Assembly (NCBI RefSeq): GCF_014217805.1
Contig: NZ_CP055156.1
Coordinates: 3,044,585 to 3,108,584 of the forward strand
Reading direction: 5' to 3'
Origin: Adhaeribacter swui
Lineage (GTDB): Bacteria > Bacteroidota > Bacteroidia > Cytophagales > Hymenobacteraceae
DNA: 64,000 nt
The notes under the pieces are model-generated. The model searched no databases, was not told the origin of the DNA, and saw nothing but the letters and a program-made list of their open reading frames with translations. Below are positions 43,755 to 52,134 of the stretch, one piece after another; positions within the stretch are counted from its first letter, which is position 1; each line of letters begins with the position of its first letter. Made by a program: the position numbers and the translations under genes.

Positions 43755-44657
43755 TCAATCATCTATTTGGGGTTCGATGTATAGTTGGGTAATGTTGGGT
43801 AACTGACTTTGGATGGATTGGCGGATATCTTTGATGGCAACGGTAATTTCCCGGCTCAAAATATCTTCCTGAAAGGTAAGTGGTACTAACACAATGATTT
43901 CTTCGGGCCCCATGTGCATGGAAAGCGGTTTATCTACCCGCACTACTGCCGGATTTTCCAGGGCGAGTTGCACTACTTGCGCCAGTAAAGTTTCGTCGGC
44001 CGTTTCGCCCATCAGTAAACTGCGGCTTTCGCGAAGCAACAAAGCCGAAATGGTGGTAAGTATAAGGCCAATAATAATGGAAGCCATGGCATCGAAGTAC
44101 GGGTTTTGGTAATAATGGCCCAAAAAAACGCCCAGGAAAGCTACGGTTAAACCTAGTAAATCGGCGGCATCTTCAAACAAAACCACGAAAGTTGATGGAT
44201 CTTTACTCTGCCGCACGGCTCGCCAGAAAGGAGTGCCGGCACGTTGCCGGGTAAATTCGCGTTGCGCGGTAATGTACGAAGCGCCATCGAACAAAAAGGC
44301 AAAACCCAGTACAATGTAATTCCATTTGGGGTCTTCAATTAAATTGGGGTGTTGCAGGTGCGAAATACCTTCGTAAAAAGAAATGCCCCCACCAATACCA
44401 AAAATTAAAATAGAAACAATAAAGGCCCAGAAGTACAATTCTTTGCCGTAGCCGAACGGCCGGCGAGCATCGGCGGGTTTATTGCTCCGGTGAATACCAT
44501 AGAGCAGCAGTACTTCGTTGGCGGTATCTACTACCGAATGAATGCCTTCCGAAATCATGGCAGAACTGCCCGTTACACCGGCCGCAATAAACTTCGTAAT
44601 TGCAATTGCCAAATTAGCCGCTAGGGCACTATATAAAGGAACTTTAGAAGCCGCCAT
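43755..44657 (-). CDS. Cation diffusion facilitator (CDF) family transporter
   Basis: 300-residue inner-membrane metal/proton antiporter with six expected spans and a C-terminal cytosolic domain. Metal site residues: ISEGIHSVVDTANE in TM2 (HxxxD) and LFEDAADLLGL in TM5 (ExxxD, not the usual HxxxD of zinc members), so the metal may differ (Mn, Fe or Co). The tail has SMHMGPEEIIVLVPL. Its terminator seems displaced by a MITE. Confidence 0.87.
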   Translation of the reverse strand: MAASKVPLYSALAANLAIAITKFIAAGVTGSSAMISEGIHSVVDTANEVLLLYGIHRSNKPADARRPFGYGKELYFWAFIVSILIFGIGGGISFYEGISHLQHPNLIEDPKWNYIVLGFAFLFDGASYITAQREFTRQRAGTPFWRAVRQSKDPSTFVVLFEDAADLLGLTVAFLGVFLGHYYQNPYFDAMASIIIGLILTTISALLLRESRSLLMGETADETLLAQVVQLALENPAVVRVDKPLSMHMGPEEIIVLVPLTFQEDILSREITVAIKDIRQSIQSQLPNITQLYIEPQIDD

Positions 44658-44861
44658 AATGCAGGAATAAGTTTTCGGTACGAATACCTACTGCATTTTA
44701 CCTGAATGGTTGACGGGTTGGGTATTTTTTTATTACGGATTAATCTAAAATGCCCGTTTTAAAACAGCAATAACCAATAATGAAGTACCTGGAGTTGGCG
44801 TTTAGTAAGCCCGAGCCATAAATTTCAGCTGAACTTTTAAAAATTTCAAATTTGGTAAAAG

Positions 44862-45029
44862 TTAAGACGGGGTATTTTCCTTTACCTTAGTTTCTTCCTC
44901 AAATAAAATACGGACAGAAGGTGTATAATCGTCGTCGTACTGTCCGGACCGTACTGCCCAGATAAAAGAACCCAAAAACAATACCGCCACCGTTAAGCTA
45001 ATCCCGATTAAAAGAAATATAATAGTCAT
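44862..45029 (-). CDS. ccoS: Cbb3-type cytochrome oxidase assembly protein CcoS
   Basis: A 55-residue protein, too short for most ORF callers. One N-terminal membrane helix (FLLIGISLTVAVLFLGSFIW) is followed by AVRSGQYDDDYTPSVRILFE, the hallmark of CcoS. It is needed for cofactor insertion into cbb3 oxidase, an oxygen-scavenging terminal oxidase. The copper ATPase gene ccoI lies upstream on the same strand but is 530 bp away, with repeats and a terminator between. Confidence 0.92.
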   Translation of the reverse strand: MTIIFLLIGISLTVAVLFLGSFIWAVRSGQYDDDYTPSVRILFEEETKVKENTPS

Positions 45030-45063
45030 GATTGAAAGAGATAAAAATTTAAAATTTTTAAAA

Positions 45064-45083
45064 AATCAGCCTGCGGGCTGATT
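45064..45083 (-). terminator. Hairpin between ccoI and ccoS
   Basis: AATCAGCC (45064-45071)-TGCG-GGCTGATT (45076-45083), with a T-run (TTTTT plus AT-rich) next on the minus strand. It lies 34 bp upstream of ccoS and could end the ccoI message or attenuate ccoS. Confidence 0.65.
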
Positions 45084-45187
45084 CCAGTAAACCCAAAAGC
45101 TACTTCGTATTATTCATTTAAGAAATATGGTATGCCGTTTTTCTTCCTGTATGCTTCCAACAGCAAGCCGTCAGACTTGGAACATAG

Positions 45188-45211
45188 CTGGTTGGTGAAG
45201 ACACCAACCAG
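45188..45211. repeat. CTGGTTGGTG/CACCAACCAG hairpin repeat, second copy
   Basis: Identical in all 24 bases to the hairpin at 32536-32559, with flanking resemblance (CAACCAGGGC on the right). It lies in the 45030-45558 gap between ccoS and ccoI, which is repeat-filled and has no gene. Confidence 0.75.
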
Positions 45212-45296
45212 GGCGATAATAGAACTAAACTAATTCCCACACAAGCTATGCAACAAACAACAGTAGCCAAGTGCAGTAAACTAACCTCATGTATGC

Positions 45297-45510
45297 TATG
45301 CAACAGAAAGCGTTAGCCAGGTGCAAGCATTGACGCTAAACTGTCCGAGCGTTCAGCGAGTTTTTAGCGTCTTGACTTTTTTGGTTCTTTTTGTGTCAAG
45401 ACAAAAAGAACAAGACCTGAGCAATGAAACAACTTCACTAAACAACCAAAGCTAAAACAGAAGCTATGCGAACGAGAATTTGCAAGTCACGGAAGTAAAT
45501 CCGCGCCATA
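45297..45510 (+). repeat. About 210-bp hairpin-rich repeat E
   Basis: It contains GACGCTAAACTGTCCGAGCG, TTTTTAGCGTCTTGAC, then TTGGTTCTTTTTGTGTCAAG and ACAAAAAGAAC. GACGCTAAA/TTTAGCGTC and CTTGAC/GTCAAG form overlapping hairpins. An inverted copy lies at 54466-54693. The pair brackets the ccoI-to-hybrid-kinase region. Confidence 0.75.
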
Positions 45511-45558
45511 GTAGAAGCCATAGTACAAAAAACAAAACAGCTAGTTACATCAAAAAAA

Positions 45559-47994
45559 TTATTCAGAACCCCGGTTCAACCCCATCCGCCACGCCACTAA
45601 CCTTACACCCAACACCGAACACAGAATCACACTCAACGAACTGATTGGCATAAGAATAGCCGACGCTACCGGCGAAAACTGACCCATGACGGCCAGCGAC
45701 AAGCCAATAATATTGTACCCGAACGACACCCCAAAAGAACCCAGAATAACGTAAAGGCTGTAACGCGAAAATTTTAAAAATTTAGCCAGTTGCGTAAAAC
45801 TACCGGCATCCAGAATGGCATCACAACCCGGCGAAAAGTTGTTGACGGAATTGGTTACCGATATACCGGCATCGCTCATTTTTAAAGCACCCGCATCGTT
45901 GAGGCCGTCGCCCACCATAATAACGCGGTGGCCTTGTTGTTTTAAACCTGCTACGTACGCCAGTTTATCTGCCGGCGATTGATTAAACCGGAGTTCGGCG
46001 GCTTTGCCAAAATACTGGTGCAGGTTTTCTTTTTCTGAGGCATTATCGCCGGATAATACCGCTAATTTTTTGCCTTGCTGTTGCAGTTCGGTGAGTAAAG
46101 GTTTCAGACCCTCGCGGTAATGGTTTTGGAAAGTAAAATAGCCGTATTGCTTTTGGCCTAACTGCACGTACACCCGGGTAGCCAACGTTTCGATGGTATG
46201 GGCGCTGGCAATGCCCGTAAACTCCGCCGAGCCAATGCGGATTAGCTCGCCAGCCACCAATCCTTGCACGCCTTTCCCGGATAATTCCTGAAATTGCGTA
46301 ACCGCTTGTACCGGAGCAATTATCGATTGATACAAGCTTTGGCTGAGCGGGTGGGTAGAGTGCTGCAACACCGATTTAATTTTACTTTCATCTTCGGCAC
46401 TCAACGCTGAACCCTGGTAGGTAATATCCGTCTGGGCGCTTTCGGTTAAGGTGCCGGTTTTGTCAAAAACAAGGGTGTCGGCTTTGGCTAAAGTTTCGGC
46501 TACGTCGCCGTTTTTTAAATAAAATTTATGTTTCCCGAATATTTTAAGCGTGTTGGATAAGGTAAACGGTGTACTCAACGACAAAGCACAAGGGCAGGCA
46601 ATTACCAGCACCGAAGTAAAAGCTTTTATGGCCATGTCGGTGTCGCGCGGAACCCAGTACACCAGCGAGCCCAGGGCAATGAGTAAGGTAACTGTAATAA
46701 AGTAACTGCCTACCTTATCGGCGTAGGTGCCCACCCCAAAATAACTTTTTTCTTTCTCGAAAACGGTATTGTTCCACAATTGCGTGAGGTAGCTTTGCGA
46801 TACATCTTTTACTACTTCCAGCTCAATGCTTTCGCCCATCTGGCGGCCTCCGGCGTATATAATTTCGCCGGCAACTTTAGGTACCGGCACCGATTCGCCG
46901 GAAACAAACGAATAATCTATAAAAGCTTCACCGCGCAGCAAAATTGCATCGGCCGGAATGAGTTCCTGGTTGCGGATGCGGATGCGCTGGGTGGGCACCA
47001 GTTCTTTCACAGCTATTACCCGTTCCTGGCCTTTTTCCAGCACGGTAACCGAAATAGGAAAATACGCTTTGTAATCGCGGTCGAAGGTTAACGCATAGTA
47101 AGTGGTTTGCTGCACGTATTTGCCAATCAGCATGAAAAACACCAAACCGGTAAACGAATCGAGGTAGCCGGGACCGGATCCGGTTAAAATATCGAACAAA
47201 CTCAAGCCAAACAACGACAGTAGACCCAGACTAATGGGCGTATCCAGGTTAATGTGCCGTTGTTTTAACGATTGCCACGCCGAAGTAAAAAAGCCGCGGG
47301 CGCTGTACAAAAATACCGGCAAAGCCAGCGCAATGCTCAGGTAACCGAAAAAAGAGCCAAATTCTTGTTTAATCTCGTCGGTAAAGGCAAAATACTCCGG
47401 GAAACTCAGCAGCATGGTATTGCCGAAGCAAAAACCCGCCAGACCTAATTTTAAATTTATACCAAAGCTCCGCTTCGATTTCTCCTTCGTTAAATTCTCC
47501 AGATTAAGCGTAGGGCCGTAGCCGATTTTATGGAGCAGGGTAACCACAGCGCTTAGCTTGGTTTTTGACGGATGGTACGAAATGGTTACTTCTTTCCTCG
47601 GAAAGTTTACCCGTGACTCCAATATACCCTGGTCGAGTTTAAACAAATTTTCGAGCAGCCAGATGCAGGAACTGCAGTGCATATTAGGTATCCGGAATAA
47701 AACTTTATCCCGTGTTTCGCTCTGGAACTGGAGCAATTGATTTTTAAATTCCGGCTGATCGAGGTACGTAAACTGACCCGCTTGCACCTCTTCGGCTTTT
47801 TGGGTTAGGCCCGGTTTCTCAGTAGCATCGAGGTTATAATAGGTACATAAGTTGTTGGCATACAACAATTCGTACACCGATTTGCAACCAGTACAGCAAA
47901 AAACTTTTTCGTCGGCATAAATGGGCGTCCGGGTACAATCGTCGCCGCAGTGGTAACACTGTTCTTTTACCAGGGGATGTGCGGTTTCCAGCAT
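45559..47994 (-). CDS. ccoI: Copper-translocating P1B-ATPase CcoI (FixI) for cbb3 oxidase
   Basis: 811-residue inner-membrane pump that supplies copper for cbb3 oxidase. N-terminal cysteine cluster (QCYHCGDDC, VFCCTGCKSVYELL, 12-46), HMA domain with MHCSSCIWLLENL, transmembrane metal motif VIACPCALSLSTPF, phosphorylation site DKTGTLTES and hinge GDGLNDAGALKMSDAG. The Cys-rich ~80-residue N-terminus is the FixI/CcoI type, not CopA. With ccoS nearby this is a strong assignment. The structural ccoNOP genes are outside the window. Confidence 0.92.
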   Translation of the reverse strand: MLETAHPLVKEQCYHCGDDCTRTPIYADEKVFCCTGCKSVYELLYANNLCTYYNLDATEKPGLTQKAEEVQAGQFTYLDQPEFKNQLLQFQSETRDKVLFRIPNMHCSSCIWLLENLFKLDQGILESRVNFPRKEVTISYHPSKTKLSAVVTLLHKIGYGPTLNLENLTKEKSKRSFGINLKLGLAGFCFGNTMLLSFPEYFAFTDEIKQEFGSFFGYLSIALALPVFLYSARGFFTSAWQSLKQRHINLDTPISLGLLSLFGLSLFDILTGSGPGYLDSFTGLVFFMLIGKYVQQTTYYALTFDRDYKAYFPISVTVLEKGQERVIAVKELVPTQRIRIRNQELIPADAILLRGEAFIDYSFVSGESVPVPKVAGEIIYAGGRQMGESIELEVVKDVSQSYLTQLWNNTVFEKEKSYFGVGTYADKVGSYFITVTLLIALGSLVYWVPRDTDMAIKAFTSVLVIACPCALSLSTPFTLSNTLKIFGKHKFYLKNGDVAETLAKADTLVFDKTGTLTESAQTDITYQGSALSAEDESKIKSVLQHSTHPLSQSLYQSIIAPVQAVTQFQELSGKGVQGLVAGELIRIGSAEFTGIASAHTIETLATRVYVQLGQKQYGYFTFQNHYREGLKPLLTELQQQGKKLAVLSGDNASEKENLHQYFGKAAELRFNQSPADKLAYVAGLKQQGHRVIMVGDGLNDAGALKMSDAGISVTNSVNNFSPGCDAILDAGSFTQLAKFLKFSRYSLYVILGSFGVSFGYNIIGLSLAVMGQFSPVASAILMPISSLSVILCSVLGVRLVAWRMGLNRGSE

Positions 47995-48066
47995 GGTAGG
48001 TTCTTCTGTTAGTCTTTTACAAAATTATCTGCTGGCAGGAGCGTTACAGATGATAGAAGTCATGGG

Positions 48067-48089
48067 CCGCATTGATTTATCTCATGCGG
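48067..48089. promoter_or_regulatory. Candidate Crp/Fnr-type site between ccoI and haemoglobin genes
   Basis: TTGA-TTTATC-TCAT (48072-48085) lies inside a palindrome CCGCAT...ATGCGG (48067-48089). It matches 11 of 14 positions of the site before hemA (read as ATGATTTTTGTCAT). It is about 79 bp before ccoI and 140 bp before the divergent truncated-haemoglobin gene. Confidence 0.45.
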
Positions 48090-48224
48090 ATTAAAAAGCC
48101 AGGACTACATATTTGTGCCGGTCAATAAATCTACTAAGTCGGATTTAACCCGCAGGCAAGCTAAAAACTAAAAAAATGGCCGGGTTGCTGACCAATCTAA
48201 CCAAACCTTATTAGTACTACTGTT

Positions 48225-48596
48225 ATGAAAACTTTAAAAAACGATATAGTTACCACCCAAGATATTAACGAACTGGTAGAAGCCTTTTATCAGAAAATAA
48301 AAGCTCAGCCTTATTTGTGCGCTTTGTTCGATCAGCTAAGTCCTAGAGATTGGACCCAACACCTTTTTCAGATGAAAAACTTCTGGAATTCGGTGTTGCT
48401 CAAATCTGCTTCTTTTACCGGGCACCCGCTTATTTTGCACGCCTTTTTACCCGCCGAGCAAGCGCAGGTAAAAGAATGGATTTACCTGTTTCACGAAACC
48501 GTAGAAGAACATTTTACCGGACCTACCGCCAATGTAGCGCAATCCTTGGCCGATAAAATCCGGCGGATTTTTACCTATACCGCGCCCGAATTGTAG
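48225..48596 (+). CDS. Group III truncated haemoglobin
   Basis: 123-residue haem protein with the 2-on-2 globin fold. LVEAFYQKIKAQPYLCALFD (helix A-B region), WTQHLFQMKNFWNSVLL, then PLILHAFLPA with the proximal His in the group III form, and a C-terminal HFTGPTANVAQSLADKI. It binds oxygen or nitric oxide; in Campylobacter and others group III forms act in NO or oxygen responses. It is divergent from ccoI with the candidate Fnr-type site between. A paralogue lies 1 kb downstream. Confidence 0.87.
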   Translation: MKTLKNDIVTTQDINELVEAFYQKIKAQPYLCALFDQLSPRDWTQHLFQMKNFWNSVLLKSASFTGHPLILHAFLPAEQAQVKEWIYLFHETVEEHFTGPTANVAQSLADKIRRIFTYTAPEL

Positions 48597-48683
48597 AATA
48601 GGCTTAAATTTCAGAGATAATGGAAGCGCAGCTTTCGGTTTAGTTATATAGCAATAAAAAAAGCTCGAACCAAATGTTTGACT

Positions 48684-48731
48684 TTCAGGAGGAAGCTATT
48701 TGGCTACGTACCTGAATAGTTTCCTCCTGAA
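48684..48731. repeat. 17-bp hairpin between two haem-protein genes
   Basis: TTCAGGAGGAAGCTATT (48684-48700) pairs with AATAGTTTCCTCCTGAA (48715-48731) with one wobble and a 14-base loop. No T-run follows, so it is not a standard terminator. The arm sequence contains an AGGAGGA Shine-Dalgarno-like core. Confidence 0.6.
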
Positions 48732-48829
48732 TAACCTCTGTGAAAATGTTAGGGATAAAAAAAGGTTTTTGCAGTGTTTGCAAAGGAATGTAAGCAGATC
48801 AATTTTTAAAAAAATAAATTTTTAAAGCC

Positions 48830-49324
48830 ATGAATCGCACTTTACGGAATGATGTGGATCTTCGGTTTAACCAGTTAAGTTTGTTTGCCCTTTTACTGTG
48901 GGCCGGCATGGTAGCGGGTATTTCGTTTCTGGAAGCGCCGCTAAAGTTTACCGCGCCGCAAGTAACTCTGGCGATTGGTTTAGGTATTGGCCGTTTAGTG
49001 TTTAGCTGGCTGAATAAGGTGGAACTGGTTTTGGGAGCCTTAGTGGTATTTGGGTTGTTTTTTAATCGCCCACCATTCCGGATTTGGTTGCCGGTACTAC
49101 TGTTGTTGGGTGTTTTAATGCTGCAAACCACCTGGCTTTTACCCGCTCTGGATGCGCGGGCGTTGCAGATAATGGCCGGTAGAATACCGCAACCAAGTTA
49201 CTTTCACCTGGTGTACGTAACCCTCGAAATTTTTAAATTAGGACTGCTCCTCGGCGCAGCTTCGGCGGTTTACCATTACCAATTTGTACCTGCACCCGCC
49301 CGAAGACAAGCCGTAATGAACTAG
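48830..49324 (+). CDS. Four-helix membrane protein (DUF4149-like)
   Basis: 164-residue integral membrane protein with four hydrophobic spans (LSLFALLLWAGMVAGISFLE, VELVLGALVVFGLFF, IWLPVLLLLGVLMLQTTWLL, YVTLEIFKLGLLLGAASAVY). The EAPLKFTAP and WLNKVELVLG stretches are conserved in a family annotated as hypothetical or DUF4149 and often placed near respiratory genes. No cofactor motif is clear apart from scattered histidines. It lies between two truncated haemoglobin genes on the same strand. Confidence 0.65.
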   Translation: MNRTLRNDVDLRFNQLSLFALLLWAGMVAGISFLEAPLKFTAPQVTLAIGLGIGRLVFSWLNKVELVLGALVVFGLFFNRPPFRIWLPVLLLLGVLMLQTTWLLPALDARALQIMAGRIPQPSYFHLVYVTLEIFKLGLLLGAASAVYHYQFVPAPARRQAVMN

Positions 49325-49569
49325 GGTTTTTTGTAATTAGAAATTAGGCATTAATTTAACTTGGCAACTTCATGAAAATTTACCCATAAAATTAGTTTTG
49401 GAGACTGCTGAAAATGTGAATTTTTAAAAAATCCTGTTATAGAAGCATTTATAGCTGGATAAGTTTGTTAATCAATCAAGTAAGTCGAGAATTTAACTTT
49501 TATACAAAGGAAATAACAGGAACGGGAGTAAGGTCGTAATACCAAACCGTTTCGCAAATTTTAAAAATA

Positions 49570-49986
49570 ATGCAAAAAGCTTTAGTTGATATTACTACCG
49601 AGGACGATATTAAAACCCTCGTCGATCGCTTTTACGAAAAGGTAAACCAGGATGCTATGCTGTCGCCTATCTTTAACGATTTTGCAAAAGTTGACTGGGA
49701 AAAACATTTACCCAAAATGTACCAGTTTTGGAGTTCTATTTTGTTAGGCACCTTTACCTACGCCGGACAACCTTTTCCGAAGCACGCTTTTTTGCCGGTA
49801 AACCCCACGCATTTTGCCCAGTGGCTGCACTTGTTTTACCAAACCGTAAACGAGAACTTCAGTGGCCCTATCGCCGACGAGGCCAAAATACGCGCCGCCA
49901 ACATCGCCCGTATTTTCTCCAACAAAATCGAAATCATCCAAGGCCGTCAACCCGCCATCCCCACTGTTAAAAGCCAGGAAGATTAA
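49570..49986 (+). CDS. Second group III truncated haemoglobin
   Basis: 138-residue paralogue of the globin at 48225 with the same skeleton: LVDRFYEKVNQDAMLSPIFN, DWEKHLPKMYQFWSSILLG, PFPKHAFLPVNPTHFAQWLH and NFSGPIADEAKIRAANIARI. The proximal His is in KHAFLPV. It has its own 245-bp upstream gap, which holds AT-rich palindromes and no clear Fnr-type site. Two class III globins side by side suggest division of tasks (for example oxygen versus NO), which is inference. Confidence 0.87.
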   Translation: MQKALVDITTEDDIKTLVDRFYEKVNQDAMLSPIFNDFAKVDWEKHLPKMYQFWSSILLGTFTYAGQPFPKHAFLPVNPTHFAQWLHLFYQTVNENFSGPIADEAKIRAANIARIFSNKIEIIQGRQPAIPTVKSQED

Positions 49987-50082
49987 TTTATAATCACTGT
50001 ATTTCTTAGTCTGCTAAACCTAATTTTATATATAATAAGCCTTAAAAATTTTAAGATAAAAATTAATTATAGGGCGGAAGTT

Positions 50083-50156
50083 ACTTCCGTGCCTTTTTTT
50101 GCTTATAATTTTACTCGAGGAAAGTTGAAGTTTAAGTCTCGGAAGTAACTTCCGCG
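50083..50156. repeat. GGAAGTTACTTCCG palindromic repeat
   Basis: CGGAAGTTACTTCCGTGCC (about 50083-50101) is mirrored by CTCGGAAGTAACTTCCGCGCC ending near 50156 (quoted here in two parts: CTCGGAAGTAAC and TTCCGCGCC). Related single arms occur in repeat E (near 45483) and repeat F (near 54472). Confidence 0.55.
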
Positions 50157-50200
50157 CCATAGCTCCTGTGCCATAATTCAAGATTGATAGCAAAATGAAT

Positions 50201-50550
50201 AGCAGTAGCTAAACGCGATTGATACCAGTTTGGCTATTGAGCACCTGCTAGGGTTCTGGTTTTGCACAGCAAAATTCCGCAGCGGAGCGAGGAAAGGAAG
50301 CTTAGACCGTCCGAAAGAGCTAAACGAGGCCTGCCGGCCATGAGGCAAAACTTGAAATCTCAAACTAGATAGCACCAAAGCCTGGAGACTTGAAAAGGCT
50401 CCAAGTAAGTACAGTAAATTACTAAATTTTTAAAAATTTACTTTTTAGCAGCTTGCTTCAGCCGATGCAGGTTCCGGCTGAAAGCCGGAGTAAAGTCACA
50501 GACTTTACCATATTGGTAGGCACAAGTTAAAAAACTTGCGCCAGAGAATG
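50201..50550 (+). repeat. Composite hairpin repeat, copy B (modules 1 and 2)
   Basis: Same order as copy A. Module 1: long-range stem GTTTGGCT (50228-50235)/AGCTAAAC (50318-50325, one G-T), hairpin TTTTGC-ACA-GCAAAA (50260-50274), GC-GGA-GC (50282-50288). Module 2: TCCGGCT/AGCCGGA (50473-50489), GTAAAGTC/GACTTTAC (50490-50508), CAAGTT/AACTTG (50523-50538). It fills the gap between the second globin and hemA. Confidence 0.8.
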
Positions 50551-50614
50551 AGCATAGAGATAGAAACAGGCTCTACAGAATGGCTGTGAATTGACAACGT
50601 TTTTTATTAAAAAA

Positions 50615-51877
50615 CTACGCTTCTTGCTTCTCCAAACCAAACAACGCCGTCAAACCCGAAAGTAAAGCATCGGATTCTCCCCGCTGACAGGCTGCTTTTA
50701 ATTCCAGAACCGGCAGTTTTACAATCTTATTCAGAATATTCTGAGTAATAGCCTCCACAAGTTGCTGTTCATCGGAATTCAGTTTTTTTACATACCGCGC
50801 GACTTCCTGCTGCCGGATTTGCTCTAGTTGGTTTTTAAACTGCTGAATAGCGGGAGAAATAGCGGTTTCGCGCCGCCAGTTTTTAAATTCCTGCTGGGCT
50901 TCGGCCACCATAGCTTGTACTTGGGGGATAGCTGCCAGTCGTTTGGTTAAAGCCTCGGTAGCCCGGTTATTAATCGTATCAATATTATAAACTTCTACGC
51001 CCGGTATAGTAGCTATCGTATCATCTACGCTACGTGGCATTGATAAATCGACGAAATACTTGTGCCGGATGGGACCCAGGCTGCCCACCTCTTTTTGGCT
51101 GATGTAAAAACAATCGCCCGGCACCGAGGAGATAACTACATCGGCAGTTGATATGGCCGCAGGTAGGTCTTCCCAGGCAACTGCCTCAAACTGGGTGCGC
51201 TCGGCTAGTTCTATGGCCTTTTGTGGCGTGCGGTTGGCGATCACCAGGTTATTGATTTTAGATTTTTTAAAATTGAGGCACACATTGGCTCCCATTTCGC
51301 CGAGCCCAATCAGAAGTACCCGCGGATTTTTGATAAACTGGGTAATTTCTTCTACCAATTCCACGGTAGCGTACGCTACCGAAGCTGCTCCATCGCGAAA
51401 AGTTGTTTCGTTGGTTACTCGTTTATTCGTGAAGAAAATGGTGTGCAGCAAGCGGTGCAAAAATGGACCAGCCATTTCGGCGTCGGCGGACCATTGATAC
51501 GCATTTTTTACCTGGTTTAAAATCTGGAAATCGCCGATTACCTGCGATTCTAAGCCTAAAGCTACGTGAAACAAGTGCTGTATGGCTTGGTCTGGTTCTG
51601 GTAACCGGGTAAAATAAGGCTCGATTTCTTTGGCGGCAATAAATCCTTTCTCGATGGCGAGCAGTTTAATAATATCCTGGGCTACCTCCTGATCGGCCGT
51701 ATAATACACCTCCGTGCGGTTGCAGGTAGAAAGCACCAAGGCTTCGGAAACCGGTGTGTATTCTTTTATTTTCTGCAGTAGATTTTTACAAGCCATCTCG
51801 TTTAAAGCCACCATCTCCCGGATGGCAATGGGTGCATTTTTGTAGGATAAAGAAATGGCTCGAAACTGGTTTGGCAT
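50615..51877 (-). CDS. hemA: Glutamyl-tRNA reductase HemA
   Basis: First committed enzyme of the C5 haem pathway: NADPH-dependent reduction of Glu-tRNA to glutamate 1-semialdehyde. The ATG at 51877 (MPNQFRAISLSYKN) gives 420 residues; an upstream start would add 33 unlikely residues that include the operator. Catalytic Cys52 in LSTCNRTEVY, LLIGLGEMG in the NADPH domain, and the C-terminal dimerisation helix. The Crp/Fnr-type palindrome about 50 bp upstream suggests that haem supply is tied to oxygen or NO sensing. No other hem genes are adjacent. Confidence 0.93.
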   Translation of the reverse strand: MPNQFRAISLSYKNAPIAIREMVALNEMACKNLLQKIKEYTPVSEALVLSTCNRTEVYYTADQEVAQDIIKLLAIEKGFIAAKEIEPYFTRLPEPDQAIQHLFHVALGLESQVIGDFQILNQVKNAYQWSADAEMAGPFLHRLLHTIFFTNKRVTNETTFRDGAASVAYATVELVEEITQFIKNPRVLLIGLGEMGANVCLNFKKSKINNLVIANRTPQKAIELAERTQFEAVAWEDLPAAISTADVVISSVPGDCFYISQKEVGSLGPIRHKYFVDLSMPRSVDDTIATIPGVEVYNIDTINNRATEALTKRLAAIPQVQAMVAEAQQEFKNWRRETAISPAIQQFKNQLEQIRQQEVARYVKKLNSDEQQLVEAITQNILNKIVKLPVLELKAACQRGESDALLSGLTALFGLEKQEA

Positions 51878-51925
51878 AGCGGTAAGTTTACTATGCAAAA
51901 TTCCGGAATAGTTGCGGCTCTCAAT

Positions 51926-51939
51926 ATGACAAAAATCAT
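51926..51939. promoter_or_regulatory. Candidate Crp/Fnr-type operator of hemA
   Basis: ATGACAAAAATCAT, an ATGA-N6-TCAT palindrome centred about 55 bp before the hemA start. It differs at one base of 14 from the complement of the usp site. Recognition by the REC-Crp protein encoded next door is inference. Confidence 0.6.
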
Positions 51940-52134
51940 CCTTTCCGGAGATTGTTATCACCCAGATAGAAGCCACATTGCTGGTAGTGAAGACACCACC
52001 AAAAGCGCCTGAATAATTAATTCCGTCGTATTCTGAAATTTTAAAAATTTAAATTACGAAAATGCTTCACCGTTATGGTATCCAGTAGCTAAAGTCTAGT
52101 GTCTAAAGTCTAGCGTCTAGCATCTCGTAACTAC

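Noticed and set aside
45118-45303. 61-codon minus-strand frame between ccoS and ccoI
   Set aside because: It lies in interspersed repeats and has no start context or family.
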